Of a stretch of 64,000 nt of DNA, positions 49,401-52,623 are shown one piece after another. The notes under the pieces are model-generated. The model was not told the DNA's origin. It was given only the letters and a program-made list of their open reading frames with translations, and ran no database searches. The DNA comes from Zygaena filipendulae (lineage: Eukaryota > Arthropoda > Insecta > Lepidoptera > Zygaenidae). The translations under genes were made by a program, and so were the position numbers. The stretch is taken from contig OU015652.1 in NCBI GenBank assembly GCA_907165275.2, forward strand, positions 13,407,001 through 13,471,000, written 5' to 3'. How positions within the stretch are numbered: the first letter of the stretch is position 1; each line of letters opens with the position of its first letter.

Positions 49401-51150
49401 AAGGAAATTTCAATTCTAGATTCTTCGATTTACATGCATTTTTACTCCTTTTCAGACCGCAACAATAATGCGAGATCGACAGAAACGTAATAATATTTAT
49501 AATGTCCCTGAACTAAGAGAACTTGTCAAGTTATAGAAAGACAAGTTCACAATTCGCGCCTGGGCGGAGGCCCGCTTATGGGAAAGTTACAATCATTACG
49601 ACCATTCATAAACGGTTGAATGAGCGCAAGACGCCTGCGCAGCCGGCCGAGCGCCGCGCCGGGCCGCCCGGCGACGTGCGCGCGCGGCCCGGCCCGCACC
49701 ATCTGTGGTGTCGCCGCGCAGATGCCGGGCATACCTCGCCGCAAACAAATGAGGGTTAAATAAACAAGTAAGTGCTCGAGAGTCAATAACAATACGCGCT
49801 ACCTATAAAACACCGCCCGGAATACATCTAAATGGCATGTAAAACTTATTACATCAACATCTGCTTTACAATACAAAATAAGAGCTTGTTAGGTACTTCG
49901 GCATAATATAAAACGAGTGTATTGAACCCGTGCGACGACATTCTAGCGCGGCTGGCGAGCGCTCTATGCGTCATTCACCGATACTAGGAGCGATGACAAT
50001 GTGGACGATTCCGCAAAAAGAAGATCTGCTCGTTAACAAACGACGCATAAATAATTAGACAACAAGCAGTCAGGGTAAGAAATCGGTAATTTGTATCGCG
50101 GCGAGATAGGCGGAGCAGAGGGAGACGGGTGCAAGGAGGCGCGCGCCGATGTGCGGCGGCACGGTGGGCCGGCGCCGGCGGAGATGTGGCAACGCGTCAG
50201 GTGGAGTGCGGCGAGCGGCGGGCCGCGGTCGCCGCCGTGCTGTGCCCCGAGCGCTCGGCCCGCCGTCGCACGACCGACCCCCTCCACCCTCACACCAACT
50301 AATCCTCACCCGAAAACATACAACCTGATAAATTTCGCGCCAGCAACGAATATTACGCAAAGCTATTTCTATAGTAGGTACAAACGTACACCACATACCT
50401 ACTCTGTATATTGAAATTTTAGAGAGGAATAGAGAACACTATAATATTCTTATCTCAATACAATATGACCGGACTTAGTCGAATACAAGGTTGTCACAGC
50501 ATTGTACATTGACAGACATAGACCGACAGCCACACTCTGGGAGCGGCGACCGTCTAAAAAATTTTAAAAGAAAGTTATTTCTCCGACCTGGCGAAACTAG
50601 TCCCGCGAACGAACGCAACGCTCGCGTTACGGCCAGGCAGGCAGGCACAGCAGGCAGGTAAATTCAAAATGACCTCTATAGGCCGGTAGCTTCTTATGGC
50701 CTCGGTCGACGAATGCGTTGACATTTTGTGGGTTAGCAACCAACATGACTCTGTGCCGTGGCGTGAACGATGCCAGGATGACTAACGGCCGGGCGTCATT
50801 ACTCGACTTCACATAAATTGTCCCATACAACATTTCCAACGCAATAGATCAATGCCGTTGTCGTATCACCGTAAGGTGATTTTTGTATACCAACGTCGAA
50901 TAACGATAATCAGATTCGACTACGTTGACATCGTGGACTAATTATTTCAGAATACACAAGCATGCGACACACAATAATTACAAAACAGTAGGTAAGCAGC
51001 GCTAGAGTTATGGAAATCATAATGATTTCGAAAGAAAAGTACATACCTACGAGTTCTTTCGTCAATGTAAAAGTGACTTACCAAGGCGAAGAAGTTTGTG
51101 TGGCAATCCTCGAGACTTGCACCGTTTGTTTGGTGATTTTGATGCGTCAT
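668..51150 (-). CDS. skd: Mediator complex subunit 13 (MED13/skuld), N-terminal portion, 12 spliced exons
   Basis: MED13 is the largest subunit of the nuclear CDK8-cyclin C-MED12-MED13 kinase module and links that module to core Mediator. Exons, in transcript order: 51082-51150, 31585-31918, 14433-14520, 10373-10456, 8615-8796, 7540-7673, 6774-6917, 5567-5652, 4439-4564, 2231-2360, 1661-1768, 668-882. All introns are GT-AG and all phases join without stops, giving 1700 nt (566 codons plus 2 nt). Diagnostic MED13 motifs appear in the family order: [116 protein letters not shown] and [11 protein letters not shown]. These cover the Med13 N-terminal domain and the start of the disordered linker. 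The MID/PIWI-like and C-terminal domains lie beyond the left edge. The exons from exon 5 onward are very GC-rich, unlike the AT-rich introns. Confidence 0.93.
883..1660 (-). other. skd: MED13 intron 11
   Basis: About 0.8 kb, largely made of MITE copy A1. Both splice sites are modest: donor gtaacc, acceptor gcgcgtccag with no polypyrimidine tract. Nothing else recognised. Confidence 0.75.
1241..1572 (+). mobile_element. CRE-bearing long-TIR MITE, copy A1 (diverged)
   Basis: Intron 11. Shares the family core: AAATTGGACACGTATTTTCC, ATAACGGCGATACGTTGAG, GTGTGACGTCACGCC and TAAACTTTAATGCGTC. Ends near GTCCATCATGCCC. One intact TGACGTCA (1369-1376) and one degraded. Confidence 0.8.
1661..1768 (-). 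CDS. skd: MED13 exon 11
   Basis: 108 nt (36 codons), phase 0 to 0, donor gtaacc. The acceptor is (GU)9-cag. It encodes a Pro-rich segment with [20 protein letters not shown] and ends PKLYNQ, corresponding to the QMPTPDPLVPSKP stretch of MED13. Its length would allow in-frame skipping. Confidence 0.85.
1769..2230 (-). other. skd: MED13 intron 10
   Basis: 462 bp, AT-rich, with a TAAAATAAAATAAAATAAAA simple repeat at 1870-1900 and (GU)9 at its 3' end. No mobile element recognised. Confidence 0.75.
1772..1789. repeat. (AC)9 microsatellite at MED13 exon 11 acceptor
   Basis: In the sense RNA this is (GU)9 followed by c-AG and the exon. A TTAAC branch-point-like sequence lies just upstream. It replaces the usual polypyrimidine tract. 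Confidence 0.92.
2231..2360 (-). CDS. skd: MED13 exon 10
   Basis: 130 nt, phase 2 to 0, acceptor cgtgcggcag and donor gtaact. It encodes a Ser/Pro/Ala/Gly-rich linker ending [14 protein letters not shown], comparable to the PPPLSPHPC region of MED13. The acceptor lies 10 nt after a (GU)10 tract in the RNA. Skipping this exon would shift the frame. Confidence 0.8.
2371..2390. repeat. (AC)10 microsatellite at MED13 exon 10 acceptor
   Basis: In sense RNA this is (GU)10, ten nucleotides before the exon 10 boundary, complementary to the (AC)33 at the other end of the same intron. Confidence 0.93.
4366..4432. repeat. (TG)33 microsatellite at MED13 exon 9 donor
   Basis: An uninterrupted 67-nt TG repeat. 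In sense RNA it is (AC)33 beginning at intron position +7 directly after GUGAGU. It is the longest perfect dinucleotide repeat in the window. Confidence 0.97.
4439..4564 (-). CDS. skd: MED13 exon 9
   Basis: 126 nt, phase 2 to 2, acceptor ttgtggcag and donor gtgagt. It encodes an Arg-rich start, then [13 protein letters not shown] (counterpart of the family LTPFHHRVSV segment) and a His-Pro repeat from four CACCCG-type units. The frame is fixed by the phases of its neighbours. The intron after the donor starts directly with (AC)33. The acceptor has no polypyrimidine tract, so the exact 5' edge is less certain than for other exons. Confidence 0.78.
4565..5566 (-). other. skd: MED13 intron 8, with G-rich 3' end
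   Basis: The 170 bp next to exon 9 are C-rich on the plus strand, so the sense RNA is G-rich before the acceptor instead of pyrimidine-rich. The plus strand at 4665-4690 gives a G-quadruplex pattern in the RNA (GGG runs separated by 1-2 nt). The rest is AT-rich without recognised features. Confidence 0.65.
5567..5652 (-). CDS. skd: MED13 exon 8
   Basis: 86 nt, phase 0 to 2, acceptor cacacag and donor gtgagt. It encodes [19 protein letters not shown] and then RKTNCTCAK. The DFV..T.KTNCTC motif corresponds to WDFVEATQRTNCSC at the end of the conserved MED13 N-terminal region. Confidence 0.88.
5653..6773 (-). other. skd: MED13 intron 7
   Basis: About 1.1 kb. A GC-rich island at 6060-6160 (GAGGTCCGTGTCTATGGCAT, GCGCGAGGTCGCCGCGCTTG) stands out and may be a repeat fragment. 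It gives no reading frame that joins exons 7 and 8. The remainder is AT-rich. Confidence 0.5.
6774..6917 (-). CDS. skd: MED13 exon 7
   Basis: 144 nt (48 codons), phase 0 to 0, acceptor cccccag and donor gtaccg. It encodes [20 protein letters not shown], matching VLVAGVRMIYPACFVLV of MED13, followed by a Pro/Ala-rich region ending TTPAPHQ. The frame stays open 11 codons past the donor and then stops, so intron retention would truncate the protein. Confidence 0.87.
7109..7195 (+). repeat. Fragment of a CCAAGT..ACTTGG palindromic MITE
   Basis: Intron 6. GCCAAGTCGACATTCTACGA to CACTTGGTCAGCCAAG matches, in inverse orientation, 59866-59940, so both are copies of one short inverted-repeat element. 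Confidence 0.6.
7240..7518 (+). mobile_element. Lep1-like Helitron fragments, tandem, ending in CTAG
   Basis: Two partial units: TCTCTGGATCTACTGAACC occurs twice (about 7258 and 7410). The second ends CCGCGGGTGAAACCGCGGG, then CAGCTAG at 7512-7518. This GC hairpin plus CTAG end is Helitron-like. In intron 6. Confidence 0.7.
7540..7673 (-). CDS. skd: MED13 exon 6
   Basis: 134 nt, phase 1 to 0, acceptor ttgcag and donor gttact (non-consensus at +3 to +6 but phase-consistent). It encodes [18 protein letters not shown] and then [13 protein letters not shown], matching the conserved VILCPFGLNGTLTG and EWKQFYP motifs. Confidence 0.9.
7859..8052. mobile_element. Short inverted-repeat MITE
   Basis: Intron 5. 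Left CCAAGTTGACAATCTATGAT and right ATAGATTGTCAACTTGG are inverted. A second inner inverted pair is ACGAAAACTAAGCAACG with CGTTCCTTAGTTTTCTGT. No coding capacity. Confidence 0.7.
8136..8570 (+). mobile_element. CRE-bearing long-TIR MITE, copy A2 (with internal extra DNA)
   Basis: Intron 5. Starts GGGCTTGTCAATC; inner repeat AGTCCCGTCTTGTAGATT at the left and AATCTACAAGACGGACTA at the right. One TGACGTCA at 8257-8264. About 110 bp longer than the other copies because of extra sequence between about 8340 and 8465. Confidence 0.82.
8615..8796 (-). CDS. skd: MED13 exon 5
   Basis: 182 nt, phase 2 to 1, acceptor cccgcag and donor gtgagt. It encodes [17 protein letters not shown], then [14 protein letters not shown] (conserved MED13 core), followed by an Arg-rich and Ala-rich tail that looks like a GC-driven low-complexity expansion. 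Very GC-rich. Confidence 0.92.
8870..9068 (-). mobile_element. Lep1-like Helitron, full-looking copy
   Basis: Intron 4. Read on the minus strand it starts TCCTACTAATATTATAAATG and ends with a GC-rich hairpin and CTAG, matching the TC...CTRR ends of Helitrons. Confidence 0.8.
9119..9337 (+). mobile_element. Lep1-like Helitron, full-looking copy
   Basis: Intron 4. Starts TCCCTACTTAATATTATAAA and ends CGGGCGAAACCACGGGGAAC then AGCTAG. It is head-to-head with the copy at 8870-9068, about 50 bp away. Confidence 0.8.
9556..9660 (-). repeat. Possible tRNA-derived SINE fragment
   Basis: On the minus strand GGTCTAGGGTTTAATCCTCG resembles a tRNA B box (GGTTCRANNCC), preceded by a plausible tRNA-like body from TCTTTCACTGATAGGAAGTT. 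No clover-leaf can be completed, so it is a remnant at best. Confidence 0.35.
10163..10335 (+). mobile_element. Lep1-like Helitron, diverged
   Basis: Intron 4, immediately next to exon 4. Contains GTTCCCGCGGGAACTC and ends near CACGCGGAAACAGTTAG. Its end is less than 40 bp from the exon 4 donor. Confidence 0.55.
10373..10456 (-). CDS. skd: MED13 exon 4
   Basis: 84 nt, phase 2 to 2, acceptor gttccag and donor gtatta (weak). It encodes [19 protein letters not shown] followed by an acidic stretch, the counterpart of the conserved NFVRIGKWFVKPYEKDE segment. Confidence 0.9.
10565..10883 (-). mobile_element. CRE-bearing long-TIR MITE, copy A3
   Basis: Intron 3. Inverted ends (GGGATTTTAACTACTATTG on the left, TTAGTCAACATGCCC on the right) enclose TTAGTCCGTC/GACGGACTAA inner repeats. 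Two TGACGTCA palindromes at 10711-10718 and 10755-10762. Confidence 0.88.
11346..11519 (-). mobile_element. Lep1-like Helitron
   Basis: Minus-strand reading starts TCTATACAATATTG and ends CCGCGGGTGACATCTAG. Intron 3. Confidence 0.65.
11590..11690 (-). repeat. tRNA-like (SINE head) remnant
   Basis: On the minus strand TAGTGTAGTGGTTAGCGTAT resembles the D-arm/A box of an Asp/Glu-type tRNA, and CGCGGGTTGGTACTC stands where a B box would be but lacks TTCGA. A pseudo-tRNA or SINE head, not a working tRNA. Confidence 0.5.
12029..12226 (-). mobile_element. Lep1-like Helitron, full-looking copy
   Basis: Minus-strand reading starts TCTATACTAATATTATATAA and ends with a GC hairpin and CATAGCTAG. Intron 3. 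It is the last clear mobile element before a 10-kb stretch with almost none. Confidence 0.75.
14433..14520 (-). CDS. skd: MED13 exon 3
   Basis: 88 nt, phase 1 to 2, acceptor tttccag and donor gtaaac. It encodes a stretch with [19 protein letters not shown], matching the conserved ENGLSYECRTLLFKAVHNL segment of MED13. Confidence 0.93.
15130..15330. promoter_or_regulatory. CpG-rich patch with GC box and CRE
   Basis: GGGGGCGGGGC (Sp1/KLF type) at about 15180-15191 and a TGACGTCA palindrome at 15200-15207 in a CpG-dense context that contrasts with AT-rich flanks. Candidate intronic enhancer or alternative promoter of MED13. Confidence 0.4.
18100..18270. promoter_or_regulatory. CpG-rich patch with tandem E-boxes and CRE-like sites
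   Basis: Two abutting E-boxes CACGTGCACGTG (18206-18217), then TGACATCACG and CGACGTCACG (18238-18245). bHLH-type factors (Clock/cycle, Max, USF, MITF) bind CACGTG. No transcription start can be assigned. Confidence 0.4.
22190..22260. repeat. Degenerate (GGCTA)n to (GGCGA)n pentamer repeat
   Basis: AGGCTAGGCTAGGCTAGGC passes into AGGCGAGGCGAGGCGAC, a 5-bp tandem repeat at the edge of a CpG-rich patch. It is not the insect telomere unit TTAGG. Confidence 0.8.
22523..22764 (+). mobile_element. TA-flanked mariner-like MITE, copy 1
   Basis: 242 bp with TA on both sides. Inverted ends ATTGGACATAGATAAGCAAT and ATTGCTTATCTGCGTCCAAT, continuing into TGTTAACCCACA/TGTGGGTTAACA-type sequence. TA duplications and no coding capacity fit a Tc1/mariner-type MITE. 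Intron 2. Confidence 0.88.
23065..23238 (-). mobile_element. Lep1-like Helitron, diverged
   Basis: Starts (plus strand) CTAGCTGTGCCCCGCGGTTT, the reverse complement of the Helitron 3' end. The distal part is diverged. Intron 2. Confidence 0.7.
23880..24130. promoter_or_regulatory. CpG-rich patch in intron 2
   Basis: GGTGCCGGCGGTGCGGCGCG and related sequence in an AT-rich intron. No clear motif grammar or coding frame with a known domain. A regulatory role is only a possibility. Confidence 0.3.
24172..24356 (+). mobile_element. Lep1-like Helitron
   Basis: Starts TCCTTACATATTATAAAACC, contains GATTCCCGCGGGAACTCC and ends GGGGGGACAGTTAG. Intron 2. Confidence 0.65.
25541..25679 (+). mobile_element. 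Lep1-like Helitron, 5'-truncated
   Basis: GTTCCCGAAGGGAATTGAG and GTGTGAAACCGCAGGAGC precede CAGCTAG. The 5' start is missing. Intron 2. Confidence 0.6.
26778..27035. mobile_element. MITE with an internal 118-bp tandem duplication
   Basis: Outer inverted ends ATGCTACTGCTCCACCTGCG and CGCAGGTGGAGCAGTAGCAT. Inside, 26800-26917 and 26918-27035 are 118-bp direct repeats differing at only a few positions. The duplicated unit includes the right inverted end, so that end occurs twice. Intron 2. Confidence 0.9.
29373..29733. mobile_element. TA-flanked long-TIR MITE (CAGGGTGTCCCGTAA ends)
   Basis: 361 bp with TA on both sides. Ends CAGGGTGTCCCGTAAGTGG and TATTTACGGGACAACCTG; the inverted similarity continues about 55 bp (AACTTAGGAGAAGGTA against TACCTTCTCCTTAAGTT). 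An internal pair GGTTGCCGTTCTCG/CGAAAACGGCAAC extends the fold. No coding capacity. Confidence 0.85.
31585..31918 (-). CDS. skd: MED13 exon 2
   Basis: 334 nt, acceptor ccctttcag, donor gtgagt, phase 0 to 1. It starts [15 protein letters not shown], which continues exon 1 as in the family. Then follow a Gly-rich loop, the conserved [13 protein letters not shown] stretch, a Pro-rich insert and [18 protein letters not shown]. The Gly and Pro inserts are low-complexity expansions relative to the vertebrate protein. The exon stands alone between introns of about 17 and 19 kb. Confidence 0.93.
31989..32170 (-). mobile_element. Lep1-like Helitron
   Basis: Plus strand reads CTAGCTGTACCCCGCGGTTT, then CAAATTCCATCTAAATCCGT, ending near CTTTCGCATTTAAAACATA. 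It is 70 bp upstream of MED13 exon 2 in transcript direction and includes an ACACACAGACACACACACGC run. Confidence 0.7.
33000..33180. promoter_or_regulatory. CpG-rich patch with a C19 homopolymer
   Basis: Contains an uninterrupted run of 19 C (33037-33055), which is G19 in the MED13 sense RNA, within a CpG-rich block. Possible G-quadruplex-forming intronic element; the run length may be affected by sequencing error. Confidence 0.4.
35030..35130. promoter_or_regulatory. CpG-rich patch with CRE
   Basis: CGTGCGCCGCCCCGCTCGCC followed within about 60 bp by TGTGACGTCACGAGG (TGACGTCA at 35106-35113). Promoter- or enhancer-like composition in intron 1, not part of a recognised MITE. Confidence 0.4.
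36346..36586 (-). mobile_element. TA-flanked mariner-like MITE, copy 2 (inverted)
   Basis: 241 bp, TA on both sides, reverse complement of copy 1 (for example TTATTGATTCAAAACGCTTT against the complement of AATCATTCTGAATCAATAA). Intron 1. Copies 1 and 2 flank MED13 exon 2 in opposite orientation. Confidence 0.88.
36665..36835 (-). mobile_element. Lep1-like Helitron, diverged
   Basis: CTCCCACGGTTTCACTCACG, GGGATAAAAAGTACCCTAAG and AAATCGGCCAAGTAGTTTTT follow the family order. The CTAG end is lost. Intron 1. Confidence 0.6.
37183..37694 (-). mobile_element. Lep1-like Helitron interrupted by MITE A4
   Basis: CTAGCTGTTCCCCGCGACTT to AATAAAAAGTA (37183-37252), then MITE A4, then TATGTCCTTTTTTGTACCCC to TTATAATATAAGTA (37585-37694). 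Joined, the flanks follow the same order as the intact copy at 54216-54409. Confidence 0.8.
37259..37582 (-). mobile_element. CRE-bearing long-TIR MITE, copy A4, nested in a Helitron
   Basis: Intron 1. Nearly identical to copy A3. It splits a Lep1-like Helitron: the Helitron reads up to AATAAAAAGTACTTGAAT before the MITE and resumes at TATGTCCTTTTTTGTACCCC after it. TGACGTCA at 37406-37413 and 37451-37458. Confidence 0.9.
39064..39176 (-). mobile_element. Lep1-like Helitron, truncated
   Basis: Plus strand CTAGCTGTTTCCCAGAGGAA, then CCATGTCCTTTTTTGTACCC and CTGATAACGTGTAAGTATGC. The distal half is missing. Intron 1. Confidence 0.6.
43001..43049. repeat. Short perfect-looking hairpin
   Basis: TTTTAATTCACAGTTTAAATT and, on the other arm, AATTTAAGCCGTGAATTAAAA pair with one mismatch around a short AT loop. 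Function unknown; may be the core of a degraded inverted-repeat element. Confidence 0.5.
43731..43822 (+). mobile_element. Lep1-like Helitron, 5' part only
   Basis: Starts near CTAATATTAATACGGGAATG, then GTTTGTTTGTTACGCGTTCA and CTTAACTACTCAATCGGTCA. The 3' part is absent. Intron 1. Confidence 0.55.
44264..44577 (+). mobile_element. CRE-bearing long-TIR MITE, copy A5
   Basis: Intron 1. Same family (GTAGATTAATAAAAAATA, GTGTGACGTCACACC, CTAAACTTTAATGCG, TGACGGACTAAATAG). One TGACGTCA at 44388-44395. The left inner repeat is mutated (AGTACATCGTGTAGATT). Confidence 0.82.
44605..44792 (+). mobile_element. Lep1-like Helitron
   Basis: ACTAATATTATAAATGTGGA, TTACGCTTTCACGCATTAAC, CTCCCAAATTAACGAGTGTA and AAAACAGCTATT follow the family order. 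The last T/A step of CTAG is mutated. About 30 bp after MITE A5. Confidence 0.7.
45028..45195. repeat. Unclassified repeat with internal hairpin
   Basis: GGCCGCACTCAGAGTCGTTT recurs as TGCCGCAATCAGAGACGTTC about 65 bp on, and TAATGTTAATTG pairs with CAATTAACATTA (45119-45170). It looks like a small inverted-repeat element. Confidence 0.4.
45655..45807 (+). mobile_element. Lep1-like Helitron, diverged
   Basis: ATATAAAAGCGAAAAGTCAC, CTGGACTTTGGCAGGTAGGT and GCGGGTGAAATCGCAGGGGA precede CGGTTAG. Related to the copy at 10163-10335. Intron 1. Confidence 0.55.
46240..46390. promoter_or_regulatory. CpG-rich patch with CRE and CCAAT
   Basis: GGTGACGTCACCC (CRE at 46334-46341) is followed by CCGACCAATCGCACGC, a CCAAT-type site, in a CpG-rich patch with TCCTCAAGC just after it. 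Promoter- or enhancer-like, in intron 1. Confidence 0.4.
46463..46626 (+). mobile_element. Lep1-like Helitron, compact full copy
   Basis: Starts TCCCTACTAATATTATAAAT and ends GCGGGTGAAACCGCGGCCAA, CAGCTAG. Both ends are intact but the middle is shortened to 164 bp. Intron 1. Confidence 0.85.
48215..48389. mobile_element. Harbinger-type MITE with perfect 49-bp inverted repeats
   Basis: Flanked by TAA on both sides (48212-48214 and 48390-48392). The first 49 bp (48215-48263, starting GGCCCGCCGCCCATTGTGAC) are the exact reverse complement of the last 49 bp (48341-48389). The 3-bp TWA target and GC-rich GGSCC ends fit PIF/Harbinger. The perfect match suggests recent insertion or gene-conversion upkeep. 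Intron 1. Confidence 0.93.
49620..49745. promoter_or_regulatory. CpG-rich patch 1.4 kb downstream of MED13 exon 1
   Basis: CGCAGCCGGCCGAGCGCCGC and similar sequence; dense CpG in an otherwise AT-rich intron. May be first-intron regulatory DNA. It gives only low-complexity reading frames. Confidence 0.35.
50095..50300. promoter_or_regulatory. CpG-rich patch 0.8 kb downstream of MED13 exon 1
   Basis: CGCGGCGAGATAGGCGGAGC through GGGCCGCGGTCGCCGCCGTG; dense CpG near the 5' end of the gene. Candidate promoter-proximal enhancer or alternative first exon; no splice donor is assigned. Confidence 0.35.
51082..51150 (-). CDS. skd: MED13 exon 1 (start codon)
   Basis: Encodes 23 residues from MTHQNHQ through [13 protein letters not shown] and ends in phase 0 at donor gtaagt. 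The ATG at 51150 is chosen because it has A at -3 and because the MTHQ start and TNGASLEDC motif fit the known MED13/skuld N-terminus. A 9-codon upstream ORF ends across this start codon. Confidence 0.93.
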
Positions 51151-51176
51151 GGTAGTCCAGGGCACTTCATTTTCAT
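51147..51176 (-). promoter_or_regulatory. Upstream ORF overlapping the MED13 start codon
   Basis: On the minus strand an ATG at 51176 (with a second in-frame ATG at 51170) opens a 9-codon reading frame, MKMKCPGLP. Its TGA (51149-51147) overlaps the MED13 ATG (51150-51148) in an ATGA arrangement. An in-frame TAG lies upstream, so the uORF is closed. Such overlap permits termination-reinitiation, but whether the transcript starts far enough upstream to include it cannot be seen here. Confidence 0.55.
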
Positions 51177-52578
51177 ATCACAACACTAAAAACTGGTAAA
51201 ATCTCAAAGAAACCACTTAAAATCTTAAAGTCATCACCAACATCCAGCGAAGTTTTCACCTTTCAATGGCGACTGGAAAATGGCGGACGACATGAAACAA
51301 CAACCCAAGCCGATTGTGCTGCCGCTAGTAACAACTAATTGAACTAATTTCATCTAGAAATATTGCCCTATGTTTCGTTTTACCAAATTAGAAAAAAAAA
51401 TGAGTTTCACTCACCGACATTAAACAAAATAGACAAAAATCCTTGATTGTTTATATAAAAAAAGATTCACACCGTAAAATTTAGTCATACATTTTATTTT
51501 AGTGCATTTTAAATAAAAAAAAATTAAATCAAAATTTTTAATTACTAGTATTCTGCGTAGAATGAACCAAAGACATGAAGTTAGAAGAAAGCGGGGACCT
51601 GGAGGTACCTACGATCAAATGAATTATGAAATTGTCAAAAATAATGCTTGGAACGGTGAAGGTTGTCATTTAGAGTATGTTCCGTTATTGCGGAAAGCAC
51701 AGTAAGAAATGACGTCAATTTAGTATAATAACAAAGATAATATACTGCGAAGAGTGAAGTAAAAATAATGGGAAAGAGAGAGGTCTCGATGGAATTTACG
51801 GTAGTATCTCTAAGTAGTTTGTGATGGAATTTTATGCATGACATTTTGAAGCGCCGTCTAGAATATATTACGCTATGGTAGGTATAAGATTATTTTCATA
51901 ACCAGTAATGAATGCAACCTTAACTTGAAAAAGCTACCGTTAAGCGCAAATAAGGAAAAATGCAATTACAAGATTTTTACACTCAAGTCACATTTTTCAT
52001 TAACATTCTTTCAACTCACATTGCGAAAAAGACTGCCTTACATCCCATTATCAACTTTTTGTAACTATGACACCTCCCCTTGGTTTGTAAGAACCCCGCT
52101 TGATTTATTGTTCAACGAATTTGGCTTTTGCTTCGAACTTTGACACTTCTTAAACGTTATATAGCTGTTAGAGTAAAAATTAACTTGCTTCGGAGATGGT
52201 AGTTTGGCTGCGCTCTGAGCCACAGAACGGGTGAAACTACGCTTTGACAGCTGCTAAAGTAAAATTTCACCAAGCCACGGAATGGATATAGCACACGCCA
52301 GAGTGCGCTCGAGTGCACTCGAGTGAAGCCACGGAACGCAACCCACAGTAGGGAACACTCTGGGAACACTCAACACACACTTCTTCATGCATGTTGCAAT
52401 TTGCATGTCAAACAAATGTCAAAAAATATCAAAGAAATGGTCAAATGGGGTATTATTTTCGTTTGTAAATTTTAGAGTAGGTACCTAGTTGAAAAAAATA
52501 TTATTGACTGTGGGAAATTTAATTGGAGTACCGTTCATTTAATATCATTGGTTTATATATATTATAGAAAAGCTCAGT
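51177..52578. promoter_or_regulatory. Divergent MED13 / mRpL50 intergenic promoter region
   Basis: About 1.4 kb between two divergent start codons. Near MED13 it holds a plus-strand AAAATGGCGGAC at about 51276-51287, matching the YY1/Pleiohomeotic core AANATGGCGG, and a related CAATGGCGAC just before it. A TGACGTCA palindrome (CRE/ATF type) is at 51710-51717. The stretch 52150-52380 has local short repeats such as GTGCGCTCGAGTGCACTCGA and looks repeat-derived but is unassigned. No TATA box is placed with confidence. Confidence 0.5.
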
Positions 52579-52623
52579 ATGTTGAGAAATGCCTTTTTAA
52601 CTCTCTCAAGAAATAATGTACAG
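52579..52623 (+). CDS. mRpL50: mRpL50 exon 1 (start codon)
   Basis: 15 codons encoding the presumed start of the mitochondrial targeting peptide. Start ATG has A at -3. Donor gtgaat, phase 0. Confidence 0.85.

Larger units (their letters stand above)
31919..51081 (-). other. skd: MED13 intron 1 (about 19 kb)
   Basis: Large first intron between the 23-codon exon 1 and exon 2. Mobile elements cluster in 36.3-39.2 and 43.7-48.4 kb. CpG-rich patches occur at 33.0-33.2, 34.3-34.4, 34.9-35.1, 38.6-38.7, 39.5-39.65, 41.5-41.65, 45.35-45.55, 46.25-46.39, 49.6-49.75 and 50.1-50.3 kb. Stretches 32.2-33.0, 40.3-43.0 and 48.4-49.5 kb contain nothing I can name. No nested gene is supported. Confidence 0.7.

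Noticed and set aside
31919..51081. A gene nested in MED13 intron 1
   Set aside because: No frame of useful length has a recognisable domain or conserved splice structure on either strand; long frames fall in GC patches or repeats.
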